Shown here: one piece after another, positions 50,904 through 59,852 of the stretch
How positions within the stretch are numbered: position 1 is the stretch's first letter
Layout: every line of letters starts with the position of its first letter
NCBI GenBank assembly: GCA_024687205.1
Contig: JAILES010000063.1
Coordinates: 58,508 to 122,507 of the forward strand
Direction of reading: 5' to 3'
Source of the DNA: Lachnospiraceae bacterium
GTDB taxonomy: Bacteria; Bacillota; Clostridia; Lachnospirales; Lachnospiraceae
Length of the DNA stretch: 64,000 nt
Translations under genes and position numbers: made by a program
The notes under the pieces: generated by a model
Told to the model about the DNA's origin: nothing
Database searches by the model: none
The model's input: only the letters and a program-made list of their open reading frames with translations

Positions 50904-51691
50904 AAAAAGGACAGTGGCTGCATATATTGCAGATGGTACTTACAGCTCCCGGAAGGGAGCTGTACCTTGAAGCAGGGAGGCTTAAGCAGAAGCCCGAAAG
51001 GGTAAGAGCCATCCTGCTTATTATTTTATTGCCGGTTTTAGCGGTATTGCTCTGGTGCATCAGGAAGAATATTTATGTGCTGATTCTGGGCGGCGGTTCA
51101 ATGGCTGTGGGCTTCTTCTATATCTATCGTTTCCTTTATGACAGAAGGGAAAAGATCCTGGCTTTTCTTGCAAGACTCTTTGAACCTTTTTATAAGGTTT
51201 TTGAAAAGCACAGGAAGGCTGCAGGCTGGGGGCAGGCGGCAGGGAATGCGTCCGGAGAGAAACGTTCGGATAGCGGAAATAAGACCGCAGGACCTCAGGA
51301 AAAAACTACGGCAGATAAAAATGCCGGCGGGGAAGACGAGTATTTCAAAAGATGGAAGGAAGCGGCAGGCAGGGCCAAAGAGGCCGGAAGCCGTGAATGG
51401 GAAAAAAGAAAAAGAGAATACGAGAAAAGACGGGCTGAGAGCGGCAGGAAAGAGAGCGGAAACAGGGAAGAAGGAAGGCAGCAGGGCAGGACTGCAAAGA
51501 AGAGTACCGACCCTGCAAGGGAAGAAGCCGAGACCATCTTCATGGTGAGATATCCTTATGACGAGGCGGAGATCAAGAGCAAGAGGAATATGCTGCTTAA
51601 GAAATATCATCCGGACAATGCGGAAGGGTCGGAGGAGATGTGCAAGAAGATCAATGAATGTTACGCGCTGCTGATGAAGTACTGCGGGTAA
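50900..51691 (+). CDS. Membrane-anchored J-domain protein
   Basis: 263 residues; TTG start overlapping the DegV stop (alternative ATG 50933). Two hydrophobic segments (about 36-52 and 57-75) are followed by a long basic, low-complexity linker and a C-terminal J-like domain with HPD at 237-239 (KKYHPDNAEGSEEM, then INECYALLMKYCG). HPD stimulates DnaK ATPase; here the co-chaperone would be tethered to the membrane. The domain is shorter than a classical J domain. Confidence 0.75.
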   Translation: MKKGQWLHILQMVLTAPGRELYLEAGRLKQKPERVRAILLIILLPVLAVLLWCIRKNIYVLILGGGSMAVGFFYIYRFLYDRREKILAFLARLFEPFYKVFEKHRKAAGWGQAAGNASGEKRSDSGNKTAGPQEKTTADKNAGGEDEYFKRWKEAAGRAKEAGSREWEKRKREYEKRRAESGRKESGNREEGRQQGRTAKKSTDPAREEAETIFMVRYPYDEAEIKSKRNMLLKKYHPDNAEGSEEMCKKINECYALLMKYCG

Positions 51692-51698
51692 AAATAAG

Positions 51699-51727
51699 TT
51701 GGAAAAGAGGGAGAAAAGTAGTATAAT
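51699..51727 (+). promoter_or_regulatory. Promoter of the small-ORF/aldolase/thioesterase operon
   Basis: TTGGAA (51699-51704), 17 bases, TATAAT (51722-51727), then a short leader and SD GGGAGG before ATG 51763. Confidence 0.7.
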
Positions 51728-51762
51728 CTTTATGGCGTTTTTAACGCAGGGAGGATAAGAAA

Positions 51763-51942
51763 ATGCAGGAAGCAAAACCGACTGAGGCTGTGTACCTGGA
51801 TGAGAAGACCGGCGAAGAGAAAGCCTGTATGGTAGTAAACAGCAATGTGCTGATCAGCGGAGTACGATATATGGGAATAGTGATCGACGGAGAGAGAAAG
51901 ACCGTACCCGCAAAAAATGTTATTATCGGAGGAAAAAAATGA
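51763..51942 (+). CDS. Small unrecognised protein (59 aa)
   Basis: ATG 51763 follows CAGGGAGGATAAGAAA and the frame ends at TGA 51940-51942, overlapping the aldolase start by ATGA. It begins MQEAKPTEAVYLDEKTGEE and has beta-rich character (MVVNSNVLISGVRYMGIVID, KTVPAKNVII), suggesting a small SH3-like barrel. A clean promoter, SD and translational coupling support it as a real gene. Function unknown. Confidence 0.75.
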   Translation: MQEAKPTEAVYLDEKTGEEKACMVVNSNVLISGVRYMGIVIDGERKTVPAKNVIIGGKK

Positions 51943-52916
51943 AAGAGTTATCGAAACTGCTGGGCTACAGAGAGAGCATCAAGGTGCTGGATGCGACCAT
52001 GAGGGACGGAGGACTGGTAAACAACTTCGCTTTCTCGGATGAATTTGTAAAAGCACTTTACTTTGCAAACATAAAGGCCGGTGTGGATTATATGGAAGTG
52101 GGCTACAAGGCTTCCAAAGAAATGTTTGATGTTGAGAAGTTCGGAAAGTGGAAGTTCTCCGATGACGAGGAGATAAGGAAGGTCATAGGAGACAATAAAG
52201 ATACGGGACTGAAGCTGGGCGTCATGGCCGATGTGGGAAGATGTGATTTCAGAAATGACATACTTCCGAAGGACGAGAGCCCGCTGGATCTGATCCGTGT
52301 GGCCTGCTATACACATCAGATACCCGCAGCCGTGGAAATGATCGAGGATGCAAAGAAGAAGGGTTATGAAGTGAGCTGCAACATAATGGCGATCTCCAAT
52401 GCCCAGGAAGGCGATATACGCTATGCGCTGGATACGCTCGGACAGTCACCCGTGGATGTTATCTATATCGTTGACAGCTACGGTTCACTTTTCCCCGAGC
52501 AGATAGCACGTATAGCAAACCTTTATATGGAATATGCGGACAAATACGGCAAGCAGCTGGGCATGCATGCGCATAATAACCAGCAGATGGCTTTTGCAAA
52601 TACCATAGAGGCGGTGGGCGACGGCGTGAACTGGCTGGATGCAACCTACAACGGAATGGGCAGAGGCGCAGGCAACTGCTTCATGGAGAATCTTATAGGT
52701 TTCCTCAGGAACCCGAAATATAATATTTTCCCGATAATACAGTTTATTGAAAAGCACATGGGTGAGATAAAGGAAAGCGGTGCAAAATGGGGCTATGACC
52801 TTCAGTATTATTTCACCGGGCTTATGAACCAGCATCCCCGCTCAGCCATTGCATTTACGGAAGAGGGAAGGACGGATTACACTTCTTTCTACACCGAGGC
52901 TATGGGGCAGGACTGA
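51939..52916 (+). CDS. HMGL-like aldolase/acyltransferase-fold enzyme
   Basis: 325 residues. DATMRDGG at 18-25 and HAHNN near 210 are the divalent-metal site of HMGL/DRE-TIM metallolyases (4-hydroxy-2-oxovalerate aldolase, isopropylmalate or citramalate synthase). The length and GMGRGAGNC motif favour the aldolase catalytic-domain group. The reaction is not determined. It overlaps the thioesterase by one base. Confidence 0.8.
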   Translation: MKELSKLLGYRESIKVLDATMRDGGLVNNFAFSDEFVKALYFANIKAGVDYMEVGYKASKEMFDVEKFGKWKFSDDEEIRKVIGDNKDTGLKLGVMADVGRCDFRNDILPKDESPLDLIRVACYTHQIPAAVEMIEDAKKKGYEVSCNIMAISNAQEGDIRYALDTLGQSPVDVIYIVDSYGSLFPEQIARIANLYMEYADKYGKQLGMHAHNNQQMAFANTIEAVGDGVNWLDATYNGMGRGAGNCFMENLIGFLRNPKYNIFPIIQFIEKHMGEIKESGAKWGYDLQYYFTGLMNQHPRSAIAFTEEGRTDYTSFYTEAMGQD

Positions 52917-53665
52917 TGGTTGAGAACGGCGTATTTAAGAGTATCAAGGATCAGCAGTTCAGGGAAGCGGATGCGGACGGCTATATAGGCATGAAAGCTT
53001 ATCTGGAATATTTCCAGGACGCCGCCAGCGGATATATGCATGCTTATGACTGGGATAATATCACTGTCCATGAGAAATACGGCGTAGGCTGGCTGCTGCT
53101 GAAGTATCACATGATCATGTATTCCAGAACGCTCTATGAGAATAAACTCGATATAGAGTGCTGGATAGAAAAGAACAGACATCCGGCTGCGATAATCTTC
53201 AATCTGCAGATACGTGAGAAGGGAAAACTCCTGGCGGAGGGCAGGCTTGAGAGCTGCCTGATGGATATGAGCTCGGGAAGGATCGCCAGGCCTGAGGTAA
53301 TAGGTTTCGATAAGGAACTGGCTCTGGACAGAAAGGTTGAAAATGCCGAATTCACCAGATTTTCTGCTGACGCGGACGGGGCGGAGCCGGTTTATGAGCA
53401 TGTAGTCAGATATTCGGACCTGGACAATAACGACCATGTCAATAATCTGAATTATATGCCGATGATGCAGAATGCCTTTGATGCAGCATTTTACAAAGAG
53501 CATGTGCTGCAGGAAATGGAGATACAGTATAAAAAACAATGCGTTTACGGAGAAACGCTTAAGATATGTAAAAAGAAGGAAGAGGATTCTTACAGGGTAC
53601 TGGTGGTCAAGGAAGACGGCAGTGTAGCTGCGGTGGCTTTAATGAAGTTTGGCCGCAAAGCCTGA
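52916..53665 (+). CDS. Acyl-ACP thioesterase
   Basis: 249 residues, two hot-dog folds. Motifs: EADADGYIGMKAYLEYFQDAA, DWDNITVHEKYGVGWLLLKY, IARPEVIGF, and the second-domain catalytic region VRYSDLDNNDHVNNLNYMPM with Asn/His. It releases free fatty acids from acyl-ACP. Coupling to an HMGL-like enzyme suggests a lipid or branched-chain acyl pathway; the DegV protein upstream could bind its products. Confidence 0.9.
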   Translation: MVENGVFKSIKDQQFREADADGYIGMKAYLEYFQDAASGYMHAYDWDNITVHEKYGVGWLLLKYHMIMYSRTLYENKLDIECWIEKNRHPAAIIFNLQIREKGKLLAEGRLESCLMDMSSGRIARPEVIGFDKELALDRKVENAEFTRFSADADGAEPVYEHVVRYSDLDNNDHVNNLNYMPMMQNAFDAAFYKEHVLQEMEIQYKKQCVYGETLKICKKKEEDSYRVLVVKEDGSVAAVALMKFGRKA

Positions 53666-53687
53666 ATAATGTATGGGGGTATAAAAG

Positions 53688-55409
53688 ATGCAGCAATGTC
53701 CGAATTGTTCCGGAGAACTTGTATTTGACATAGCTACCCAGAAGCTGAAGTGCGGTTTTTGCGGAAGCCTTTTCGATCCGGCGATGATGAACCAGACGGG
53801 AGCAGCCGAGGAGCAGACATTTACGACAGACAGCCTTGCGTCGGCGCAGTTTGACGGGGCTGATCAGGCGGTGGATTATGCGCAGCCTGTGGGTGGCGGA
53901 TTCGCGGGGGCGTTTGCGCAGCCCGAAGAGGAGCCGTTCTTTGATGTGATACAGTATACCTGTCCGCAGTGCGGCGGTTCGATTTATTCCACCGAGGATT
54001 CGGTAAACGGTTTCTGTAACTACTGCGGTGCGCAGCATATGCTGAATTCCAGGATGAGCCGCATGCACCAGCCCAAATATGTAATGCCCTTCAAGATCGG
54101 AAAGGATCAGTGCAAGGGGGCTTATGCATCGTATGTAAAGAAGGCATTCTTCCTGCCTTCAAACATGAAAGATCCCGGGCATCTCGAACAGTTCCGCGGC
54201 ATCTACATGCCTTACTGGCTTTATGATATGGGATATAACGGCCAGGTAACGCTGACGGCGGAACACAGCCACAGACGCGGCGATTACATTTTCACGGAGC
54301 ATTATAACTGTACCTGCTACGTGGATTCATTCTTTGGCGGCATTTCCTATGACGCTTCAGCCAACTTTGATGATTATTTCAGCAAGGGCATAGCGCCTTT
54401 CAACGTCAGGGAACTGGTTCCTTTCCAGACTTCCTATCTGAGCGGTTTTTACGCTGATATGCAGGACGTGGAATATGGTATATACGTGGACGCGGCAAAG
54501 GATTTTGCCAGGGATCAGATATATAAAGAGATAGATAACAGGAAATGCTTTACCGGAGCAACCTTGAATCCCGCCAGCAAGAGGACCATATCACCGCAGT
54601 TTTCCACGCGCAACGGAAAAGGAACGGAGCTTGCCTTCTTCCCGGTATGGTTCCTGGCTTACAGGAACAGCGACCGTGTTGCCTATGCGGTGGTAAACGG
54701 ACAGAACGGAAATATAGTGGCGGATCTGCCGGTGGATAATAAGAAGTTCCTCTTATTCTCACTGGTGGCAGCCCTTCCCATCTATGCGATACTGCTTCTT
54801 TTACCGACGATGACACCGAAGGTGCTCATGAGCGTTTCTCTTGCGCTTGCACTGGTCTGCACCCTGCTGCTCAACAGTACGGTGAACAGGGTAAGGATAA
54901 GGGACAGCAGGAGCGAAGATCTGGGCTTCTTAAGCAAGAACAATAAAATGGCTTTTGCAGAGTCAAAGGCCAAGATGAAGGGTAATGCCAATGCATCCAA
55001 GAGTGCTTCCAAGGGAAGTAAGGCAGGCATAGCCGTACTGGCTTATTTCTTACTATCTTTCGGACTGGCTTTCATAAGAGTCATGACGGTTTTCTTCAAG
55101 CCGGTGATCTTAAGCGGCATACTTGCGCTGGCCGTGGTCATTGCGGTATTCTACGGCATCAGCAAATCCAAGGGGGCAAGCGGCGGAGCAAGACTTATGA
55201 TAAGCTATATCATCACCGCAGGGGTCTCGATCCTGGGAGCCCTGATAGTGCTGGCAGATCCCAGCGAAGACCTGGTCTACTACGGAGGAGTGATACTGCT
55301 GCTTGCAGCCATCGTGGTCGGGCAGCTGTTCGCACTGACCGAATATAATATGCTGACAACAAGGCCGCTGCCTCAGCTCAACAGGAGAGGAGGGGATATC
55401 AATGCTTAA
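53688..55409 (+). CDS. Zinc-ribbon multi-pass membrane protein
   Basis: 573 residues. Two zinc ribbons at the N-terminus: CPNC (4-7) with CGFC (22-25), and CPQCGGSIY with CNYCGA near 92-114. A large soluble region follows (YMPYWLYDMGYNG, PVWFLAYRN), then about two hydrophobic segments near 360-395 and three or four after 445. The fold resembles TFIIB-type-zinc-ribbon membrane proteins of Firmicutes. It overlaps the TPM-domain gene by eight bases; they probably act together at the membrane. Function unknown. Confidence 0.7.
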   Translation: MQQCPNCSGELVFDIATQKLKCGFCGSLFDPAMMNQTGAAEEQTFTTDSLASAQFDGADQAVDYAQPVGGGFAGAFAQPEEEPFFDVIQYTCPQCGGSIYSTEDSVNGFCNYCGAQHMLNSRMSRMHQPKYVMPFKIGKDQCKGAYASYVKKAFFLPSNMKDPGHLEQFRGIYMPYWLYDMGYNGQVTLTAEHSHRRGDYIFTEHYNCTCYVDSFFGGISYDASANFDDYFSKGIAPFNVRELVPFQTSYLSGFYADMQDVEYGIYVDAAKDFARDQIYKEIDNRKCFTGATLNPASKRTISPQFSTRNGKGTELAFFPVWFLAYRNSDRVAYAVVNGQNGNIVADLPVDNKKFLLFSLVAALPIYAILLLLPTMTPKVLMSVSLALALVCTLLLNSTVNRVRIRDSRSEDLGFLSKNNKMAFAESKAKMKGNANASKSASKGSKAGIAVLAYFLLSFGLAFIRVMTVFFKPVILSGILALAVVIAVFYGISKSKGASGGARLMISYIITAGVSILGALIVLADPSEDLVYYGGVILLLAAIVVGQLFALTEYNMLTTRPLPQLNRRGGDINA

Positions 55410-56238
55410 AATGTTAAAGCCTCTTTCGGGACTGATCTTAACACTGATACTGATATTCGCGACCCTGCCTGTTAATGCGACGGATGACGGAAACGAATGG
55501 ACCTATTCGAATGATGATACAGAATATTCGGCGGTACTGTTGGATATGGCGGGAGTCATAGATAAATCCGACGAGAAGAAACTCTGCTCCACTTTGGAAG
55601 ACCTGACTGCATATGGAAATGCCATGTGTCTTACCGCTGTGGCCTCGGGCTATGCGGATGAATCCACAGCGAGGTCCCTTGCGAAGCATTATTATGAATC
55701 TGTTTTCGGCAGTGATACAGGTCTGGTAGCCGCAGTTGTCTTAGACAGTGATCTGAGCGGCGGCTGCATGCTCTGGATAGAATCCTATAAGCCGGGCAGT
55801 GTGGTATATAAGACCATCAGTGTTTCAATCGCAAATACGATAGCCGATAATGCCATAAATGATACCAAGAGTACCATCAGGAAAAACGGCTATGACGAAA
55901 GCTGGAAATTCTTCGGTTACCTTGATGTGGCGCTGACCCAGTGCCTCCGGGCTCTGGACGGACTCAAGATCGCCCAGCCAATGAAGTATATCACCAGCGC
56001 ACTGCTGGCACTGATACTTGCCGTTCTGGTGAACTTTATCATAGTAAGGATAACCAACAGTCCCAGAAAGGTATCGGATGAGGAAGTGCTCAGATCTATA
56101 CAGGCTGAGATGAGCGTGCGTGATCCGAGGATGATACTGACCAACACTACCAAGACCTACAGCCCCAGATCTTCAAGCAGCGGCGGTGGCGGCGGTGGCG
56201 GCGGTGGCGGAAGCCACGGAGGCGGTCACAGAGGATGA
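55402..56238 (+). CDS. Secreted/membrane TPM-domain protein with poly-Gly tail
   Basis: 278 residues. Signal-like segment at about 9-26 (LILTLILIFATLPVNA), extracytoplasmic TPM domain (about 48-175; VIDKSDEKKLCSTLEDLTAY), one membrane span near 197-214, and a cytosolic tail ending in ten glycines then SHGGGHRG. TPM domains occur in photosystem repair and membrane-quality proteins, while Gly/His tails are frequent among bacterial TPM proteins. Exact role unknown. Confidence 0.8.
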   Translation: MLKMLKPLSGLILTLILIFATLPVNATDDGNEWTYSNDDTEYSAVLLDMAGVIDKSDEKKLCSTLEDLTAYGNAMCLTAVASGYADESTARSLAKHYYESVFGSDTGLVAAVVLDSDLSGGCMLWIESYKPGSVVYKTISVSIANTIADNAINDTKSTIRKNGYDESWKFFGYLDVALTQCLRALDGLKIAQPMKYITSALLALILAVLVNFIIVRITNSPRKVSDEEVLRSIQAEMSVRDPRMILTNTTKTYSPRSSSSGGGGGGGGGGSHGGGHRG

Positions 56239-56269
56239 TCGTAAAGAATAAATATTAACGGAGTGGATT

Positions 56270-57628
56270 TTGGCAAAGGCAGATAAAAAAGACAGATACA
56301 AATACCTGACAGAAACACCCGTACCGGAACTGATAGTAAAATTAAGCGTGCCTACCATCATAAGCATGCTGGTAACCGGCATATACAATGCGGCGGATAC
56401 CTATTTCGTAGGCCAGATCCCCGGAGTGGGGACCCAGGCTACGGCAGCGGTAGGCATAGTATTTCCGCTGATGGCCGTGATACAGGCCATCGGCTTTTTC
56501 TTTGGTCACGGTTCGGGAAATTTCCTTTCCCGCATGCTGGGTGCAGGCGAAAAGGACAAGGCTGTGGAGATGGCATCCACAGGTTTTACTTTGGCACTGC
56601 TCTGCGGCGTTAGCTTTGCGGTGCTGGGTAATATTGCTATAAGTCCGATAGTGAACTTCCTTGCTTCGGATGACGTGAGTGCGGATACGCTGCGGATGAC
56701 TTCCGCTTATGCAGGGATAATACTGATCGGCGCACCCTTTACCATGGGGCAGTTCGTGATCAATAACCAGCTGCGTTTTCAGGGAGCGGCAGTTTATGCC
56801 ATGGCAGGACTGATGGCAGGTGCCGTGATCAATATGGGACTGGACCCGCTGCTGATCTTCGTATTTGATATGGGAGTCCGCGGAGCTGCGATAGCTACCG
56901 TAGCCGGACAGATCATGAGTTTCTGCATACTGCTGATCGGCGCCGGACAGGGTGAAAACATCCGTATGAAGGCGAGCCGTATACGGATCAACTCTTATTA
57001 TATAGGCCAGATAATCAACGGCGGAGCACCTTCGCTTTTCAGACAGGGACTTGCTGCGATAGCTACGGTACTCTTAAACCGCAGTGCGGGAAGCCTGGGC
57101 GCCGATGAGGCCATAGCCGGAATGAGCATAGTGACAAGGGTAATGATGCTGGTGAGTTCCGCGCTTATCGGCTTCGGACAGGGATATCAGCCGGTATGTT
57201 CCTTTAATTACGGAGCGGGACTTACTAAGAGAGTGAAGGAGGGCTTTGCCTTCTGTGTTAAATGGGGGACGGTATTCCTGACGCTGGCCGGTATCGCCTG
57301 CTTTATATATGCCCCTCAGATAGTCAGGATATTCCGTGATGATGATGCGGTTGTGGCAGTCGGGCAGGTGGCGCTCAGATGCCAGGCAGTTGCCCTTCCG
57401 CTGCTTGCAGTGTCAGTGATCACCAATATGATGCTTCAGTCCATCGGCTGCGGAGTAAAAGCATCCATAACCTCTTCAGCGAGAAACGGTATATTTTTCA
57501 TACCTGCGATACTGATACTTCCGAGGCTTTTCGGGCTTACAGGCGTTGAGATCACGCAGACGGTCGCTGATATCTGCGCAGTGGCCCTGGCCCTGCCCAT
57601 GGGGATATCAGAGATAAAAAAGATGTAG
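56270..57628 (+). CDS. MATE family efflux transporter
   Basis: 452 residues, TTG start after GGAG. Twelve predicted hydrophobic helices; PTIISMLVTGIYNAADTYFVG, QLRFQGAAVYAMAG, INMGLDPLLIFVFDMGVRGA and FGQGYQPVCSFNYGA are characteristic MATE segments of the DinF/NorM-like branch in Clostridia. It exports cationic compounds using Na+ or H+. It sits alone before the ZTP riboswitch. Confidence 0.93.
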   Translation: MAKADKKDRYKYLTETPVPELIVKLSVPTIISMLVTGIYNAADTYFVGQIPGVGTQATAAVGIVFPLMAVIQAIGFFFGHGSGNFLSRMLGAGEKDKAVEMASTGFTLALLCGVSFAVLGNIAISPIVNFLASDDVSADTLRMTSAYAGIILIGAPFTMGQFVINNQLRFQGAAVYAMAGLMAGAVINMGLDPLLIFVFDMGVRGAAIATVAGQIMSFCILLIGAGQGENIRMKASRIRINSYYIGQIINGGAPSLFRQGLAAIATVLLNRSAGSLGADEAIAGMSIVTRVMMLVSSALIGFGQGYQPVCSFNYGAGLTKRVKEGFAFCVKWGTVFLTLAGIACFIYAPQIVRIFRDDDAVVAVGQVALRCQAVALPLLAVSVITNMMLQSIGCGVKASITSSARNGIFFIPAILILPRLFGLTGVEITQTVADICAVALALPMGISEIKKM

Positions 57629-57637
57629 TATTTGCCC

Positions 57638-57666
57638 TTGCGTTTTCGAAGGGCATAGGGTAGAAT
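57638..57666 (+). promoter_or_regulatory. Promoter of the ZTP-controlled purine operon
   Basis: TTGCGT (57638-57643), 17 bases, TAGAAT (57661-57666). It partly overlaps a hairpin GCCCTT/AAGGGC that follows the MATE gene. Confidence 0.55.
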
Positions 57667-57680
57667 GTAGATGTTAAACA

Positions 57681-57798
57681 AACGGATATGTGACTGACGG
57701 AATACCCGGGATGCGGGGGAGTGGAGTTTACCACATGAAGCATATCTTTGAAAAAGAAGCCGACCGTCTGGGTACTTAAGGTTCCCGGGCGGTTTTTT
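57681..57798 (+). ncRNA. ZTP (pfl) riboswitch with intrinsic terminator
   Basis: The leader carries GTGACTGACGGAATA, then CCCGGG, ACCACATGAAG, and the highly conserved downstream part CCGACCGTCTGGGTA, in the order of the pfl/ZTP consensus. The CCGTCTGGG segment also pairs with CCCGGGCGG followed by TTTTTT (57764-57798), an expression platform in which ZTP binding would prevent termination. The two genes downstream are the AICAR-using end of purine synthesis, the expected targets. Confidence 0.92.
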
Positions 57799-57832
57799 GC
57801 ACCCGTTCAACAAACAAAAAGGAGAAGAAGCT

Positions 57833-58549
57833 ATGAAGAAAAATGACATTGCCGAATTACTGAAGAACAATGCCTATCCCGGAAGAGGGATCGTTCTCGG
57901 AAAATCACCCAGCGGGAAATATGCGGTTACCGCTTATTTCATAATGGGTCGCAGTGAGAACAGCCGTAACCGTGTATTTGTGGAAGACGGTGAGGGTATC
58001 CGCACCCAGGCTTTTGATCCCGCCAAACTCTCGGATCCGAGCCTGATCATCTACGCACCCGTGCGTGTACTCGGAAATAAGACCATAGTGACCAACGGAG
58101 ACCAGACGGATACGATCTATGAAGGCATGGATAAGCAGATGACTTTTGAGCAGTCACTGCGCAGCCGTGAGTTTGAGCCTGATGCACCGAACCTGACCCC
58201 GAGGATCTCAGGCATCATGCATGTGGAGGCAGGAAAGTACAACTATGCAATGTCCATCTTAAAGAGTAACCAGGGAGATGCTTCTTCCTGCAACCGCTTC
58301 ACCTTTGCATATGAGAATCCTGCCGCAGGAGAGGGCAGATTCATCCACACATACATGGGAGACGGAAATCCCCTGCCTTCTTTCGAAGGTGAGCCCGAGC
58401 TTATCGGCATCGCTACAGATGACATCGACGAGATGACAAAGACGATCTGGGATGCCCTGAATGAAGAGAACAAAGTATCACTTTTCGTACGCTATATCGA
58501 TATCGAGAGCGGAAAATACGAGAGCAGGATCGTAAACAAGAACAAATAA
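57833..58549 (+). CDS. purO: IMP cyclohydrolase, PurO-like
   Basis: 238 residues from ATG 57833 (SD AAAAAGGAGAAG). Residues AYPGRGIVLGKSPSGKYAVTAYFIMGRSENSRNR and LIIYAPVRVLGNKTIVTNGDQTDT match the IMP_cyclohyd family (PF07826, archaeal PurO type), which closes FAICAR to IMP. It replaces the N-terminal domain of bacterial PurH. The neighbouring formyltransferase and the ZTP riboswitch support the role. Confidence 0.9.
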   Translation: MKKNDIAELLKNNAYPGRGIVLGKSPSGKYAVTAYFIMGRSENSRNRVFVEDGEGIRTQAFDPAKLSDPSLIIYAPVRVLGNKTIVTNGDQTDTIYEGMDKQMTFEQSLRSREFEPDAPNLTPRISGIMHVEAGKYNYAMSILKSNQGDASSCNRFTFAYENPAAGEGRFIHTYMGDGNPLPSFEGEPELIGIATDDIDEMTKTIWDALNEENKVSLFVRYIDIESGKYESRIVNKNK

Positions 58550-58567
58550 AAGGAGGACTAACGGACA

Positions 58568-59746
58568 ATGAAGGAACTGGAATTAAAATACGGCTGTAAC
58601 CCCAATCAGAAGCCGTCAAAGATCTTTGTTAATGACGGACGTGAGCTGCCTATAGAAGTGCTGAACGGCAAGCCCGGATATATCAACTTTATGGATGCAT
58701 TTAACGGATGGCAGCTGGTAAAGGAACTTAAGAAAGCAACAGGACTGCCTGCCGCTGCATCATTCAAACATGTATCGCCCGCAGGCGCTGCCGTAGGCAT
58801 TGAGCTTGACGAGGTGATGAAGAAGATCTACTTCGTACCTGAAGATGCCGAGCTTTCACCCTTAGCCTGTGCTTATGCAAGGGCCAGAGGCGCTGACCGT
58901 ATGTCTTCCTTCGGCGACTTTATCTCACTTTCGGATGTATGTGATGTGGCTACCGCAAAGCTGATAAAGCCCGAAGTTTCCGACGGTATCATCGCTCCGG
59001 GTTATGAGCCGGAAGCCCTTGAGATCCTCAAAGGGAAGAAAAAGGGCGCATACAACGTTATTCAGATCGATCCCGAATACAAACCCCAGCCCATAGAGCA
59101 CAAGGATGTCTTCGGTATCACCTTTGAGCAGGGACGCAACGAACTCCCCATCAACAGCGAGCTTCTTGCCAACATAGTGACAGAGAACAAAGAGCTTCCG
59201 AAGCAGGCTGAGATAGACCTGCTGATCTCACTGATCACCCTTAAGTATACCCAGTCCAATTCCGTATGCTATGCAAAGGGCGGACAGGCTATCGGTATCG
59301 GAGCCGGACAGCAGTCCAGGATCCACTGCACCAGACTGGCCGGAAGCAAGGCTGATAACTGGCTCTTAAGACAGTGCCCGAAGGTTCTCGACCTTAAGTT
59401 TGTTCCGGGAATAAGCCGTGCGGACCGTGACAATTCCATAGACCTCTACATAGGAGAGGACTACATGGACGTGCTTGCTGAAGGAGCATGGCAGAACATA
59501 TTCACCGAAAAGCCCGAAGTATTCACCAAAGAAGAGAAGAAAGCATGGCTCGCACAGGCTACTGACGTAGCCCTCGGTTCCGACGCATTCTTCCCATTCT
59601 CCGATAACATCGAAAGAGCCGGCCGCTCAGGCGTAAAATATGTTGCACAGCCCGGCGGATCCAAGCGTGACCAGGATGTCATCGATGCCTGCAACAAGCT
59701 CGGAATGACCATGTGCTTCACAGGAATCAGACTGTTCCATCATTGA
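58568..59746 (+). CDS. AICAR formyltransferase (stand-alone PurH C-terminal domain)
   Basis: 392 residues: KYGCNPNQKPSKIFV, NGKPGYINFMDAFNGWQLV, SFKHVSPAGAAVG, KYTQSNSVCYAKGGQAIGIG, GQQSRIHCTRLAGSKA are all AICARFT motifs, with the catalytic Lys-His pair in FKHVSPAG. It transfers a formyl group from 10-formyl-THF to AICAR. Separated from the cyclohydrolase by 18 bases with its own GGAGGA SD. Confidence 0.93.
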   Translation: MKELELKYGCNPNQKPSKIFVNDGRELPIEVLNGKPGYINFMDAFNGWQLVKELKKATGLPAAASFKHVSPAGAAVGIELDEVMKKIYFVPEDAELSPLACAYARARGADRMSSFGDFISLSDVCDVATAKLIKPEVSDGIIAPGYEPEALEILKGKKKGAYNVIQIDPEYKPQPIEHKDVFGITFEQGRNELPINSELLANIVTENKELPKQAEIDLLISLITLKYTQSNSVCYAKGGQAIGIGAGQQSRIHCTRLAGSKADNWLLRQCPKVLDLKFVPGISRADRDNSIDLYIGEDYMDVLAEGAWQNIFTEKPEVFTKEEKKAWLAQATDVALGSDAFFPFSDNIERAGRSGVKYVAQPGGSKRDQDVIDACNKLGMTMCFTGIRLFHH

Positions 59747-59852
59747 TCCTCTCACCGTCTTCTTCGAAGCGGTGATCCGGACGGGATCAGTTGTTTGTTC
59801 TCACTGAGTGCTGCGCTCAATCGCAAGGTCTGATACCTGCTGTAGTCAGTAC

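Noticed and set aside
57632..57656. Terminator after the MATE gene
   Set aside because: The GCCCTT/AAGGGC hairpin has no T tract and overlaps the promoter of the ZTP riboswitch, so termination there is doubtful.
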